DNA of 64,000 bases from Paraburkholderia silvatlantica. Lineage in GTDB: Bacteria > Pseudomonadota > Gammaproteobacteria > Burkholderiales > Burkholderiaceae. Below, one piece after another: positions 18,342-26,623 of the stretch. Where the stretch lies: positions 1 to 64,000 of the forward strand of contig NZ_QEOL01000036.1 of the NCBI RefSeq assembly GCF_003096715.1. Direction: 5' to 3'. Within the stretch, counting starts at the first letter, position 1, and every line of letters begins with the position of its first letter. The notes below the pieces were generated by a model, which saw only the letters and a program-made list of their open reading frames with translations, was not told where the DNA came from and made no database searches. The position numbers and the translations under genes are program-made.

Positions 18342-19373
18342 TTATTCGAACCCGCGGGGATTATTTTCTTGCCAGCGCCAGTGGTCCTCGCACATCCGTT
18401 CGATACCGAACTGCGCCTTCCACCCCAGTACTGCTTCTGCCGCCTGCGGATTCGCGAAGCACTCGGCAATGTCGCCAGGACGCCGCGCGACGATTTCATA
18501 GGGTACCGGACGGCCCGAAGCGTGCTCGAATGCCTTCACCACTTCCAGCACACTGTAGCCGCGCCCCGTGCCGAGATTCACGATCAGGCCTTGGCCACGC
18601 GAGGCAAGCGCATCGAGCGCCTTGAGATGGCCCTTCGCGAGATCGACCACGTGAATATAGTCGCGCACGCCCGTGCCGTCCGGCGTCGGGTAGTCGCCGC
18701 CGAACACGCGCAGTTTTTCAAGCTTACCCACCGCCACTTGCGCGACATAAGGCATGAGGTTGTTCGGGATGCCGGCCGGATCCTCACCGATCAGCCCGCT
18801 TTCATGCGCGCCGACCGGATTGAAATAGCGCAGTACGGCGATGCGCCACGACGGGTCCGAAATTTCCACGTCGCGCAGGATCTGCTCCGCAATGAGCTTC
18901 GACTGGCCGTAGGGGTTGGTGGCCGAGAGTGGAAACGATTCGTCGATCGGCGAGCGCTCGGGTACGCCGTAAACCGTTGCCGACGAACTGAACACGAACT
19001 GCCTCACGTCATGCTGGCGCATCGCGTCGAGTACGACGAGCAGGCCGTCCACATTGTTGCGGTAGTACTCAATCGGCTTCGCCACCGACTCGCCCACGGC
19101 CTTGAGCGCTGCGAAATGGATCACGCCGGTGATGCGGTGCGCTTCGAAGATGCGCGAAAGAGCTGCAACATCGCGCACGTCCGCCTCGTAGAAGGCGACC
19201 GGCTTGCCGGTGATTTTCTCAACACGCTTGAGCGATTCGCTGCGGCTGTTGACGAGATTGTCGACGGCGACCACGTCATAGCCACCATTGAGCAGTTCGA
19301 CACAGGTGTGCGAGCCGATATACCCCGCGCCGCCGGTGACGAGGATAGTGCCCTTTGAGTTCGTCGCAGTCAT
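18342..19373 (-). CDS. galE: UDP-glucose 4-epimerase
   Basis: A 343-residue GalE: TGGAGYIGSHT near the N-terminus binds NAD, SSSATVYG holds the catalytic Ser, NPYGQSK holds the Tyr/Lys pair, and NLGTGRGYSVLEV is the conserved nucleotide-sugar region. It interconverts UDP-glucose and UDP-galactose (and possibly the GlcNAc/GalNAc pair), supplying the surrounding glycan genes. Length is normal for the family. It follows the GT4 gene by 31 bp on the same strand. Confidence 0.92.
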   Translation of the reverse strand: MTATNSKGTILVTGGAGYIGSHTCVELLNGGYDVVAVDNLVNSRSESLKRVEKITGKPVAFYEADVRDVAALSRIFEAHRITGVIHFAALKAVGESVAKPIEYYRNNVDGLLVVLDAMRQHDVRQFVFSSSATVYGVPERSPIDESFPLSATNPYGQSKLIAEQILRDVEISDPSWRIAVLRYFNPVGAHESGLIGEDPAGIPNNLMPYVAQVAVGKLEKLRVFGGDYPTPDGTGVRDYIHVVDLAKGHLKALDALASRGQGLIVNLGTGRGYSVLEVVKAFEHASGRPVPYEIVARRPGDIAECFANPQAAEAVLGWKAQFGIERMCEDHWRWQENNPRGFE

Positions 19374-19404
19374 GCCGTCTTCGTTCCGTGTGATTCAGAT
19401 TCGA

Positions 19405-20574
19405 TCAAAATGTCGACCCGGTAATTTCCCGGATCAGTTCCCGATAGCGTTGTACCACAACGCGCTCGTCGAATTCTTTCTCGATTTTTTTCCTGCCGCG
19501 CTCGGCCATGGCGGCGCGCACTGCCAGATCGAGATCCAGCATGCGCGCGAGGCTGGCGGCGAGCGAGTCGGCGTCGCGCGCTTCGCAGAGCAGGCCGTTC
19601 ACCCCATCGGCGACAACTTCGCGGCAACCGGGCACATTGGTGGCCACGATCGGGCGTCCCATCGCACTCGCCTCCATCAGCGTGCGCGGCACGCCTTCAC
19701 GGTATGAGGGCAGTACGATGCAATCGGCATCAGTGATATAGGGACGCACGTCTGCCGTTTCGCCGAGATATTCGATGATGCCTTCACGCTCCCACGCCGC
19801 CACTTCGTCGCGCGAGATGGCGCTCGGGTTGTCCACGCCGACTGGGCCGAGCAGCTGAAAGCGGGCATGTGGATAGCGCGCGCGTAGTTGGCGGGCTGCC
19901 TCGACATATTCTCCGACTCCCTTGTCCCAAAGTAGCCGGCCAATCAGAACAAAGGCAAACTCCGCGCGAGCGGGTAGCGGCGTGAATGGGAAGTCCTCGA
20001 GATCGACGCCTTCGCCATGCAGGAGTCGAGCACGTTCTGGATGCGCCAGCAGGTTTTGGTCCTTGAAGGCCGCTTCATCGTCGCGATTGAGGAACCAGAC
20101 TTCGCGGGGAAAGCGGAAGGCGAAGCGGTAGAGGCGCTTGGCAACCCGCGCGGCGCGGCTCTTCTGGATAAAGACGTAACCGAGGCCGGTTGTGACCGCA
20201 ACCGAAGGAACGCGCGCAAGCCACGCCGCGACCGAGCCGTAGATATTCGGCTTGATCGTGTAATGGAACACGACATCGGGCTTGAGTGCGCGATAGTGCT
20301 TGAAGAGCACGAGCAGTGTGCGCAAGTCGTCGAGTGGATTCGTGCCCTTCGAGGCGACATGCAGATCGATGCAGTTGCAGCCCATCGCCGTGAGCGGCTC
20401 GAACGTGCGGTCGCGCGGTGCGATCACTGTGACTTGCGCTCCGGCAGCGTTAAGCGCGCGCAGGAAGCCCTGGCGATAGGAGTAGATCGCCCACGCCGTG
20501 TTGCATACCAGGGCGACGTGGAGGCGTCGGGTGCGAGCAGCTTGCCGGGTGCTATTGATGGCGCGGGAATTCAC
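19405..20574 (-). CDS. Family 4 glycosyltransferase
   Basis: A retaining GT-B enzyme of about 390 residues. The N-terminal acceptor domain starts HVALVCNTAWAIYSYRQGF. The donor domain starts FAFVLIGRLLWDKGVGEY and holds the E-x7-E motif in YREGVPRTLMEASAMGRPI. It resembles PglA/CapM-type hexosyl or N-acetylhexosaminyl transferases that act on undecaprenyl-linked acceptors in the cytoplasm. The start is uncertain: GTG 20574 is chosen as closest to the first strand, while the frame stays open to a TTG at 20682. No Shine-Dalgarno sequence decides. It lies between the second cysC and galE. Confidence 0.82.
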   Translation of the reverse strand: MNSRAINSTRQAARTRRLHVALVCNTAWAIYSYRQGFLRALNAAGAQVTVIAPRDRTFEPLTAMGCNCIDLHVASKGTNPLDDLRTLLVLFKHYRALKPDVVFHYTIKPNIYGSVAAWLARVPSVAVTTGLGYVFIQKSRAARVAKRLYRFAFRFPREVWFLNRDDEAAFKDQNLLAHPERARLLHGEGVDLEDFPFTPLPARAEFAFVLIGRLLWDKGVGEYVEAARQLRARYPHARFQLLGPVGVDNPSAISRDEVAAWEREGIIEYLGETADVRPYITDADCIVLPSYREGVPRTLMEASAMGRPIVATNVPGCREVVADGVNGLLCEARDADSLAASLARMLDLDLAVRAAMAERGRKKIEKEFDERVVVQRYRELIREITGSTF

Positions 20575-20750
20575 GAGCGGAATGATCTGAGTGCATGACG
20601 GAATGCGTGCGGTGCGCGCGAGGCGCGCCAGCGTGACGTACCCGCGCAGAAAGCAGCATTCTAGCCGACACCCCTCCCGCAAGACCGATCAGATGCGATG
20701 TGACGCAAGCCGGTCTTCGTGGAACGTGGCCCCGCGACTGACGATGCGCT

Positions 20751-21353
20751 TCAGGCTGAGCCGAGCGGGAGTTTCTGGAGGATCGCGTCGATGCAGGCCC
20801 GCTTGCTCATCAAAGCCGTTTGCACGTGCACGTCGACACTCGACGGCGGCTCATAAACGGAACCGATGCCGGTGAATTGACGGATCGTGCCTTGGCGTGC
20901 GAGCGCGTAGAGCCCCTTGACATCACGGGCTTCCGCGACCTCGATCGGGGCGTCGACGAAAACTTCAAAGAATTCGTTCTCTCCGAAGAGCGCGCGTGCA
21001 GACTCACGTGCGGAGCGAATCGGCGAGATGGTTGCGACGATCACTACGAGGCCAGCATTGAACATCAGCTTCGCAGCCTCGGCCGCTCGCCGGATATTCT
21101 CGCAGCGGTCGGCATCCGAGAAGCCGAGATCCTTGTTTAGCCCGAGGCGGAGACTGTCGCCATCGAGAAGTGCTGTGTGCATGCCTCGCGCATGCAAGTG
21201 CTGCTCGAGCATATTGGCGAGCGTGGATTTGCCGGCGCCCGAAATGCCTGTCAACCAGACAACAAATGCGCGTTGCCCCTTTATGCGCGCACGGTCCGAT
21301 GGCTGGATGCTCGTCGGGCTTTCAACGACGATTTGATCTGGCTCTCGCTTCAT
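20751..21353 (-). CDS. cysC: Adenylylsulfate (APS) kinase, copy 2
   Basis: A 200-residue APS kinase: P-loop GISGAGKST, LDGDSLRLGLNKDLGFS, RCENIRR, and C-terminal FTGIGSVYEPP. It is clearly related to the copy at 17590-18195 but differs at many positions, so this is not a recent duplication. It phosphorylates APS to PAPS. It is the first gene of the minus-strand run cysC-GT4-galE-cysC, downstream of an AT-rich promoter-like stretch. Having two kinases with no sulfate-assimilation genes points to polysaccharide or lipid sulfation. Confidence 0.9.
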   Translation of the reverse strand: MKREPDQIVVESPTSIQPSDRARIKGQRAFVVWLTGISGAGKSTLANMLEQHLHARGMHTALLDGDSLRLGLNKDLGFSDADRCENIRRAAEAAKLMFNAGLVVIVATISPIRSARESARALFGENEFFEVFVDAPIEVAEARDVKGLYALARQGTIRQFTGIGSVYEPPSSVDVHVQTALMSKRACIDAILQKLPLGSA

Positions 21354-21517
21354 TGTGGTCTTCTGGCTTTGCTTTTCGCGCGTTGGCGCTCGAAGTGCCT
21401 GCTATTCATTTGCGCCGGCGACGCGCGATTCGATAGCAACGAAGCTGACGCATTCCCCATTACACATGGAATGCTTGTTCCGGAAGGAATTTTAGGGTGA
21501 TTTGTAAGCTTATGTAA

Positions 21518-21545
21518 ATTATCTTTTAATGATTTTGTTACACAA
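21518..21545 (-). promoter_or_regulatory. Candidate sigma70 promoter for cysC-GT4-galE-cysC
   Basis: Read on the minus strand: TTGTGT (complement of 21540-21545), a 16-bp spacer, then GATAAT (complement of 21518-21523), inside the AT-rich gap about 165 bp before the cysC start. The match is good by eye but untested. Confidence 0.35.
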
Positions 21546-21564
21546 AATTACGTGTATTGGCAAT

Positions 21565-21576
21565 GCAAACGTTTGC
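21565..21576. promoter_or_regulatory. LacI/GalR-family operator-like palindrome GCAAACGTTTGC
   Basis: A perfect 12-bp palindrome, 20 bp upstream of the candidate -35 box. The sequence is the core recognised by PurR/LacI-type regulators (AAACGTTT). An identical 12-mer occurs at 18074-18085 inside the first cysC gene, where it may be chance. Confidence 0.3.
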
Positions 21577-21657
21577 GCCAGTGGCGCTGTTTTCTGCATG
21601 AATTCTGTCACGTGAAGCTTTCCCGGAAGGGGGCGCTCGGGCTGCGCCCCGCGGAAG

Positions 21658-23085
21658 TTACGAATTTGTGCGGCCGTAGCTGTCTTCGAAGCGCACGATG
21701 TCGTCTTCGCCGAGATAGGTTCCCGACTGCACTTCAATGAGTTCGAGTGGAATCTTGCCCGGATTCTTGAGGCGATGCTTTTCGCCCAGCGGAATATAGG
21801 TGGACTGGTTTTCGCCAAGCAGGATTTCCTCGTCGCCATTGGTGACGAGCGCGGTACCCTTCACGACGATCCAGTGCTCGGCGCGGTGGTGGTGCATCTG
21901 CAAGCTCAGTTGCGCGCCAGGGTTGACGACGATGCGCTTCACCTGGAACCGCGCGCCGTCATCGACACGTTCGTAGGAGCCCCACGGCCGCACGACGCGA
22001 GGGTGCGTGATCGACTCGCTGCGCTTTGCCTTTGTCAAATGTTCGACGATTTTACGCACATCCTGTGTGCTATCGCGATGGGCCACGAGCACTGCGTCGG
22101 CGGTTTCGACGACGACGAGATTGTCCACGCCGACTGCGGCAACCATGCGGTGCTCGGCGCGTACGTAACTGTTCGCGACATCAGTAAGGATGACGTCGCC
22201 GAGCGCCGAGTTGCCAGCGTCGTCGGTTTGTGCAATTTCGGCGAGTGCGGACCACGAGCCGATATCGCTCCAGCCCAGATCGTTTGCACCGATCACGGCG
22301 GCGCGGTCGGTTTTTTCCATCACCGCATAGTCGACCGAGATATTCGGGCAAGCCGCGAACGCCGCTTCGTCGAGACGCAGGAAATCGTGATCGGCGCGCG
22401 CGAGCTTCAGCGATTGCTCGGCGGGTTCGGCAACATTCGGCTGCAACCGGCGCAATTCCTCCAGGAAGGTGGAAGCCTTCAGCATGAACATGCCACTGTT
22501 CCAGTGATAACCGCCATCGGTAAGGAACATCTGCGCGGTCCGCGTATCGGGCTTTTCTACAAAGGCCTCGACGCGCCAGGCCGGTGTGCCGTAACCGAGC
22601 GATGTGCCGTGGCGGATGTAGCCGTAACCGGTATGCGGCTCGGTCGGTTCGATGCCGAACGTGACGAGATATTGGTCGCTCGCAGCACGCGCGGCCGCCT
22701 GTACGGCTTGCGCAAAGGCCGTGTCGTTGCGGATCGCGTGATCGGACGGCAACACTAGCAAAAGTGCGTCTGGCGAATGTTTGATTGCGATCAGCGCCGC
22801 CACGGCGATGGCTGGCGCGGTATTGCGACCGACCGGTTCGAGCACGATGGCTGCGGGCGCTACGTCAACCTCGCGCAATTGCTCGGCAATCAGAAAGCGC
22901 TGATCGTTGTTCGCGATGACGATTGGCGCAGCCACGTGGTCGATTTCGCGCACGCGTAGCGCGGTTTGTTGGACGAGCGTGTGTTCGCCGGAAAGGCGCA
23001 GGAACTGTTTGGGATAACCGCCGCGCGAGAGGGGCCACAGGCGTGTCCCGCTTCCGCCGCAAAGAATTACCGGATGGATAGTCAT
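21658..23085 (-). CDS. manC: Mannose-1-phosphate guanylyltransferase/mannose-6-phosphate isomerase
   Basis: A 475-residue bifunctional type II PMI-GMP enzyme. The N-terminal pyrophosphorylase signature is LCGGSGTRLWPLSR, then YPKQFL. The C-terminal cupin has QMHHHRAEHWIVVKG, the metal-binding isomerase motif. It makes GDP-mannose from fructose-6-phosphate via mannose-6- and mannose-1-phosphate. ATG 23085 lies directly before the first beta strand; an upstream extension is open but has no motif. It follows the kpsC-like gene at 23285 on the same strand, as manC and wcbA do in the B. pseudomallei capsule locus. Confidence 0.93.
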   Translation of the reverse strand: MTIHPVILCGGSGTRLWPLSRGGYPKQFLRLSGEHTLVQQTALRVREIDHVAAPIVIANNDQRFLIAEQLREVDVAPAAIVLEPVGRNTAPAIAVAALIAIKHSPDALLLVLPSDHAIRNDTAFAQAVQAAARAASDQYLVTFGIEPTEPHTGYGYIRHGTSLGYGTPAWRVEAFVEKPDTRTAQMFLTDGGYHWNSGMFMLKASTFLEELRRLQPNVAEPAEQSLKLARADHDFLRLDEAAFAACPNISVDYAVMEKTDRAAVIGANDLGWSDIGSWSALAEIAQTDDAGNSALGDVILTDVANSYVRAEHRMVAAVGVDNLVVVETADAVLVAHRDSTQDVRKIVEHLTKAKRSESITHPRVVRPWGSYERVDDGARFQVKRIVVNPGAQLSLQMHHHRAEHWIVVKGTALVTNGDEEILLGENQSTYIPLGEKHRLKNPGKIPLELIEVQSGTYLGEDDIVRFEDSYGRTNS

Positions 23086-23284
23086 TGTCGATTGGATCGC
23101 GGAGTGCGGCCTACGCAGTGGCGCCGCGGATATTCGTTCGCGGCGCGACGGATGGCGCTGCCGTCGGCACGAATCGATGTGATAGATAGCCTTTTTTGCG
23201 CACGCCCCAGAGCTCCCCGTACCCAGCGTCCGGCGTGTCGACAAGCATTCTATCCGAACGGTTCGTGCCGCAATATACGGTGAT

Positions 23285-25300
23285 CTAACTGTTGTGTCTT
23301 TGCCTGGCGCGCCAGATCCAGTGCGCGAGCACGTTGCGGGACCAGCGTTTCGCCTTGAGCCAGACGCGCAAACGATCGCCTTGAACGCGCCGTAACGGGC
23401 GCGCCGCGCCAGGCGCGAGCCGGGCGGCGACGGCTTCCGGCGTCGTAAAGAGACCGAGATGCCAATCCCAGTAAAGCGGATAGCGCAACAGGGCGCCTGC
23501 CGTGAGCATATCCAGCGTGAGCGTGCGCTCGCGCCAGGGTAGCGGGGCGAGCGCGTCGTGCGTCAGGCCCCAGCCGGCGTAGAAAGGCATTCCGTAGGTG
23601 TGCACCTCCTTGCCGCGCAGCAGTGCATCGAAACCGGCTAGCGAGGAGAGCGTGTGCACCTCGTCGCTCACTTCGATCAGGGAGAGCACATCGGCTTCGG
23701 TATCGACGACGTCGGCGAGTCGATGTGCATCGATCAAGCCATTGCGGTTGCCCGACATCACGTCCGGATGCGGCTTGTAGACGATGAAGGCGTCCGGGCG
23801 GCGGCTGCGGACTTCTTTGAGGAGTACATCGGCGGTCGAAATGGCGCGTGTGCCAAGGCGGATCGAGGCATCGTCGGCGACCTGGCCGGGCACTAGAACG
23901 ACACGCTTGGCCGCCGGCGCGCGCCACTGCGGGCTGCGCCGGCCGAGGTTGTACTTCGTGAGCCCGCCGTTCACGATTTGCGCGCGCAGGCGCGCGGCGC
24001 GTTCGAGTTCGTCCGCCGTGAACGAGGTTTCGTTCAGGAGCACCGAGAGATCGCTCGGACGGCTCGCGTCGAAATACAGTCCACGCGTATCGACCACCTG
24101 GCTATGCGGCGCATTCATGTCGGAGCCGAGGCCGAGCGAATGCAGGAAGCCATCCTCGATGCGGATGTGGCGCACGCCATCGGCGAGACCTTCGGCGCTG
24201 CGGGCGCCCCACAGCGCTGCGCACTCGTGCGGCGCGACTTCGGCTGTCGAGCCCGCCCAACGCAGCGCGTGGCCGCTCGCGCCCAGATACGGCGTGGCGA
24301 ACGGACGCTTCCACCATTGGAAGCGCACGCCCGCCACATTGCCAAGTGCGTCGAAACGCGCGGCGACCTGGCGTTGCAGTTCGAGGCTGTCGAGCAGGGC
24401 GTCGAGCGAGCCTGGCGCGTGCGTGGCCGGATCTAGATAGCGGCCGAAGCGCAGAAAGACGATGTCGAATAGTGCCGCTAGCGTCGGGCGAGATTTTCGA
24501 GCTGTCTGTTTTTTTGCGTCTTGCGTAAGACCCCAACCCGCATACCACGGGGCGCCGAAGACATGTAGTGGCACGTTGACCAGCAGGGCGTGCAGGCCTT
24601 CGGGCGCGGCCAGGGTATAGACGCGGGTAACTTGATCGATTGCCGCGCAGGCTGTGCTCTCAACATCGGCGATGGAGAAGCCTTGCCGCAAAGAACGACT
24701 CGCTTCCGAGAGCCAACGCCCGCGTCCGTTTGCGCCCGACCGGACGACATAGAACTGCGCCTGTGGGTACGCACCCCGCGCCGCCGACACCATGCGTGCG
24801 AATGCGGCACTTCGTGCGCGCGCGGTGCGGCTGTCATGGGAGCTAGACGCGCGTTCGTCAATGAATAGGACGCGCTCGCCAGCCGTTGCTCGAGCCTGCT
24901 GTAATGAGCCGGGCGGCGTGCGTTGGGCGTGATCAAGCGCACGCACGACGCGAACGCGAGCCATGAGTCGTGCGACATCCGGTGACGAGCCTGCATCGGG
25001 ATGGCGTGCGAGTGCGTCGTCAATGGCGCGGGCGAACGTGGCAGGCGATGCGGCGGTATCCGGCACGCTAAACCAGGCGAGGGGTACAGCGTGACGATCC
25101 TCGCGCGCCCACAGCGGGCTCTGCCATGCCACGTCGCAATGCAGTCCTGTCAGGCGCGCAAACGCCAGAGCGATCCGGCCAGCGATGCTGTCACACCAGA
25201 CCATGCCGGATCGCCCCGCAAGCCAGTTCAGCGTGCGAACACCGCGTTTGAGCGCGACGGCGGGCAACGCAGCTGCGGACGAGGGCGTAGGGCGATTCAT
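23285..25300 (-). CDS. wcbA: KpsC-family capsule protein (beta-Kdo transferase, WcbA)
   Basis: A 671-residue protein of the KpsC/LipA family. It has two homologous halves: FGAPWYAGWGLTQD near residue 255 and YGMPFYAGWGLTHD near 575 are the repeated module signature. FLHSLGLGSD, LVPGQVADDASI and YKPHPDV are also conserved. KpsC builds the poly-Kdo linker on lysophosphatidylglycerol that anchors group 2 capsules, acting at the inner membrane with KpsS. The KpsS partner is encoded at 39080-40291. It follows wcbB after 1 bp. Confidence 0.92.
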   Translation of the reverse strand: MNRPTPSSAAALPAVALKRGVRTLNWLAGRSGMVWCDSIAGRIALAFARLTGLHCDVAWQSPLWAREDRHAVPLAWFSVPDTAASPATFARAIDDALARHPDAGSSPDVARLMARVRVVRALDHAQRTPPGSLQQARATAGERVLFIDERASSSHDSRTARARSAAFARMVSAARGAYPQAQFYVVRSGANGRGRWLSEASRSLRQGFSIADVESTACAAIDQVTRVYTLAAPEGLHALLVNVPLHVFGAPWYAGWGLTQDAKKQTARKSRPTLAALFDIVFLRFGRYLDPATHAPGSLDALLDSLELQRQVAARFDALGNVAGVRFQWWKRPFATPYLGASGHALRWAGSTAEVAPHECAALWGARSAEGLADGVRHIRIEDGFLHSLGLGSDMNAPHSQVVDTRGLYFDASRPSDLSVLLNETSFTADELERAARLRAQIVNGGLTKYNLGRRSPQWRAPAAKRVVLVPGQVADDASIRLGTRAISTADVLLKEVRSRRPDAFIVYKPHPDVMSGNRNGLIDAHRLADVVDTEADVLSLIEVSDEVHTLSSLAGFDALLRGKEVHTYGMPFYAGWGLTHDALAPLPWRERTLTLDMLTAGALLRYPLYWDWHLGLFTTPEAVAARLAPGAARPLRRVQGDRLRVWLKAKRWSRNVLAHWIWRARQRHNS

Positions 25301-25301
25301 G

Positions 25302-26453
25302 CTAGTTCAGCGAGGCAAGGAAATGGTCGACGGCCTCGAAGTGATCGGACCAACTAGGTGCACGAAAGCGTTCAATACGCGCGAGTTGCCTCATGCGCGC
25401 GCTGCTGGTGAGCGCTGCGTAGGCTTCCACGTTTGCCATCCAGCCCGGGCCATCGAGCGGATCGAGATAGTCAGGGATATCGTTGGCGATCTCACGAAAC
25501 ACGCCGAGGTCGCTGGCAATCACCGGTACGCCAAGCGCCAGCGCTTCGACGAGCGGCATCCCGTAGCCCTCAACGAAAGACGGAAACAGCAACGCCTGTG
25601 CGTGCTGTATCCACGTGCGCAACTCTTCATCGGAGCAGCCATGCAGTTCGATGACGGTGTCCTGAAGTTGGGTGCAGCGATCAAGCATGTCGACGGCGTT
25701 CTCGCATTCCCAACCGCGGCGGCCGATTACGACGAGCTTCGGCGTTGCCACGCCGTGGTGTTCTACGAGTCGTCGCCAGACTTGGAGCAGGAACCAGTGG
25801 TTCTTACGCGGTTCGATGGTGCCGAGCACGACGAAGTACGGTTGCGCGATTGGCGCGGGGTGCGGCGTGCGTGCGGTGATTGCCGGAGCGAGGCGGGCGA
25901 CGACGTTGGCCGGTAAGGGCAGGTTGGCTTGGGAGGCCTCGGCGGCGAGCACGTCCAGCGTGTCCTGCGAGTTTGCGATCAGGCCGTCGGCATGGGCGAG
26001 CGCTGTGTGGATGCGTTTGCGGTGCGCGGCGTCGACGCCGGGGCGGCAGAATTCGGCATGGGTGAGGGGAATGAGGTCATGCACCATAAAAACGGAGCGC
26101 AGACCGCGTTTATCCATCGCGTTGTAATAACGCTGAAACTCCATTCCATTATGGCTGGTATGGAGTAGCACACCTTTGTCCCTATTTTCCGGACGAAGCC
26201 GGTTAATGCAGGCGCGCGCAACGAGTTTGCGAATTGCACAACGATTGCGCTCTCCTGAAAGAATCATGGCAAAAGCGGACTGCGACTCAATTTTCGATAA
26301 AACCGTCGAAAATCCGCGCTCGCTCAGCACTGCGCAAGCGTTTGCGCCGTAACGCTCTATATAGGCGAGACCGACTCGATCTACGCCAGTGGGAAGCAGG
26401 CCGTCGTAAAGTCGCGTCACTAAGCGGGTGACATCCAGAAGAATTCTTGACAC
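25302..26453 (-). CDS. wcbB: Family 4 glycosyltransferase (WcbB-like)
   Basis: A 383-residue GT-B glycosyltransferase. The donor half begins FVVLGTIEPRKN, and SFVEGYGMPLVEALALGVPVIAS carries the E-x7-E motif. N-terminal MSRILLDVTRLVTR and LPTGVDRVGLAY are typical of capsule GT4 enzymes. The GTG start at 26453 is the only good one. The name WcbB rests on position next to the KpsC gene and on family. It probably adds a capsule sugar in the cytoplasm. It is divergent from the export lipoprotein gene at 26624. Confidence 0.82.
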   Translation of the reverse strand: MSRILLDVTRLVTRLYDGLLPTGVDRVGLAYIERYGANACAVLSERGFSTVLSKIESQSAFAMILSGERNRCAIRKLVARACINRLRPENRDKGVLLHTSHNGMEFQRYYNAMDKRGLRSVFMVHDLIPLTHAEFCRPGVDAAHRKRIHTALAHADGLIANSQDTLDVLAAEASQANLPLPANVVARLAPAITARTPHPAPIAQPYFVVLGTIEPRKNHWFLLQVWRRLVEHHGVATPKLVVIGRRGWECENAVDMLDRCTQLQDTVIELHGCSDEELRTWIQHAQALLFPSFVEGYGMPLVEALALGVPVIASDLGVFREIANDIPDYLDPLDGPGWMANVEAYAALTSSARMRQLARIERFRAPSWSDHFEAVDHFLASLN

Positions 26454-26581
26454 GTGAGCGCGATTTGGTATTGGTCAACGGGAGTTGCTGGCTACTGACA
26501 CCCTGCGCAACACCCTTTCTAATTCTCCCATTCTATTTCATTGCCTAACGTGAGACAATTCGCGCGGACCATAAGTAACGT

Positions 26582-26623
26582 ATTCTTCCAAGACTCTAAG
26601 AAATTCTTCCAAGACTCCAAGAA
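26582..26623 (+). repeat. Two tandem 21-bp repeats touching the wcbC start codon
   Basis: Units 26582-26602 and 26603-26623 match at 20 of 21 positions (ATTCTTCCAAGACTC-T/C-AAGAA), and the second ends on the base before ATG 26624. The repeats cover the whole ribosome-binding region, where only AAG/AAGAA resembles a Shine-Dalgarno site. Confidence 0.85.

Larger units (their letters stand above)
21354..21657. other. AT-rich intergenic control region upstream of cysC copy 2
   Basis: A 304-bp gap between the 3' end of manC and the start of the second cysC. Bases from about 21490 to 21560 are strikingly AT-rich against the GC-rich surroundings. The gap holds a promoter candidate and a LacI/GalR-type palindrome, listed separately. 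No gene is supported. Confidence 0.5.
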
